Shown: positions 63,939 through 64,000 of the stretch, piece after piece
Numbering within the stretch: the stretch's first letter is position 1
Layout of the letters: every line of letters begins with the position of its first letter
Assembly: GCF_003994415.1 (NCBI RefSeq)
Contig: NZ_CP034689.1
Span: forward strand, 3,596,001 to 3,660,000
Direction: 5' to 3'
Source of the DNA: Achromobacter spanius
Lineage (GTDB): Bacteria; Pseudomonadota; Gammaproteobacteria; Burkholderiales; Burkholderiaceae_B
DNA length: 64,000 bases
Notes under the pieces: model-generated
What the model was told of the DNA's origin: nothing
The model's input: the letters and a program-made list of their open reading frames with translations, nothing else
Databases searched by the model: none
Made by a program: the position numbers and the translations under genes

Positions 63939-64000
63939 TTAGTTCGCGACATGGCTGGCGGCTGCGTTGGTGGCCGGGTCAGTGGCTTCATGGGTCGCCC
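63939..64000 (-). CDS. RND periplasmic adaptor, C-terminal end only
   Basis: The last 19 codons and stop of a gene that continues beyond the window: THEATDPATNAAASHVAN. Position directly upstream of the RND pump, same strand, with 40 bp between, identifies it as the AcrA/MexA-type adaptor, whose C-terminal tails are typically low-complexity. No domain is visible in the part present. Confidence 0.7.
   Translation of the reverse strand, partial: ATHEATDPATNAAASHVAN

Overview
The window is GC-rich chromosomal DNA from a beta-proteobacterium of the order Burkholderiales, most probably an Alcaligenaceae member such as Achromobacter or a close Bordetella relative. The support is the gene content: a Bug-type tripartite tricarboxylate substrate-binding protein, an AcrAB/MexAB-type RND pump, an imuA-imuB-dnaE2 mutasome, and many tightly overlapping operons. 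The genus is an inference from gene style; no rRNA or marker gene is present. No tRNA, rRNA or CRISPR array was seen.

Layout. 1-4.1 kb: the 3' part of glpD, an HD-GYP phosphodiesterase, a frameshifted DJ-1/PfpI gene and a medium-chain oxidoreductase. 4.2-9.7 kb: a TetR-controlled export operon (adaptor lipoprotein, ABC ATPase, ABC-2 permease, outer-membrane factor broken by a frameshift). 9.9-15 kb: an odd response-regulator-like protein, a YeaK-type tRNA-editing protein, a FUSC protein, an NRDE protein, a small secreted protein and a MAPEG protein. 15.1-17 kb: a short AT-rich island bounded by about 42-bp direct repeats, holding two paralogous small membrane proteins between degenerate gene fragments. 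17-21.2 kb: CPBP protease, ArsR/NemA pair, arfB, queE-queD. 21.5-26.6 kb: MarR-controlled Aae-like efflux operon. 26.7-32.2 kb: an operon with a duplicated-domain protein of unknown function, a thiamine-diphosphate enzyme, a Bug protein and an SDR, next to an IclR gene. 32.3-40.1 kb: esterase, lysP, LexA-box-controlled imuA-imuB-dnaE2. 40.3-46.8 kb: I78-type inhibitor lipoprotein, LysR, and an amino-acid ABC transporter operon with an aminotransferase and an RraA-type aldolase. 46.8-49.4 kb: ParB-like, Lon-N-domain, AhpD-like and VOC genes. 49.5-55 kb: an AraC / Fur box / TonB receptor / methyltransferase / RhtX-FptX-type MFS iron-uptake locus. 55.1-59.3 kb: IclR, GMC oxidoreductase, MHS-family transporter. 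59.3-64 kb: an RND efflux operon (outer-membrane factor, pump, last codons of the adaptor).

Themes. The window is rich in export systems: an ABC-type tripartite system, an Aae/FUSC-type system, an RND system and a second FUSC protein. Several gene sets have the form regulator plus palindromic operator plus catabolic or transport operon. Three genes (DJ-1/PfpI, outer-membrane factor, RND pump) each lack exactly one base in a C/G homopolymer. Restoring it gives full-length proteins (226, 527 and 1049 residues), so these are probably sequencing under-calls, although real slippage cannot be excluded.

The most interesting unexplained items are the duplicated-domain protein with its twin 13-bp palindromes, the repeat-flanked AT-rich island that looks like an effector/immunity remnant, and the siderophore-type locus that contains a methyltransferase.
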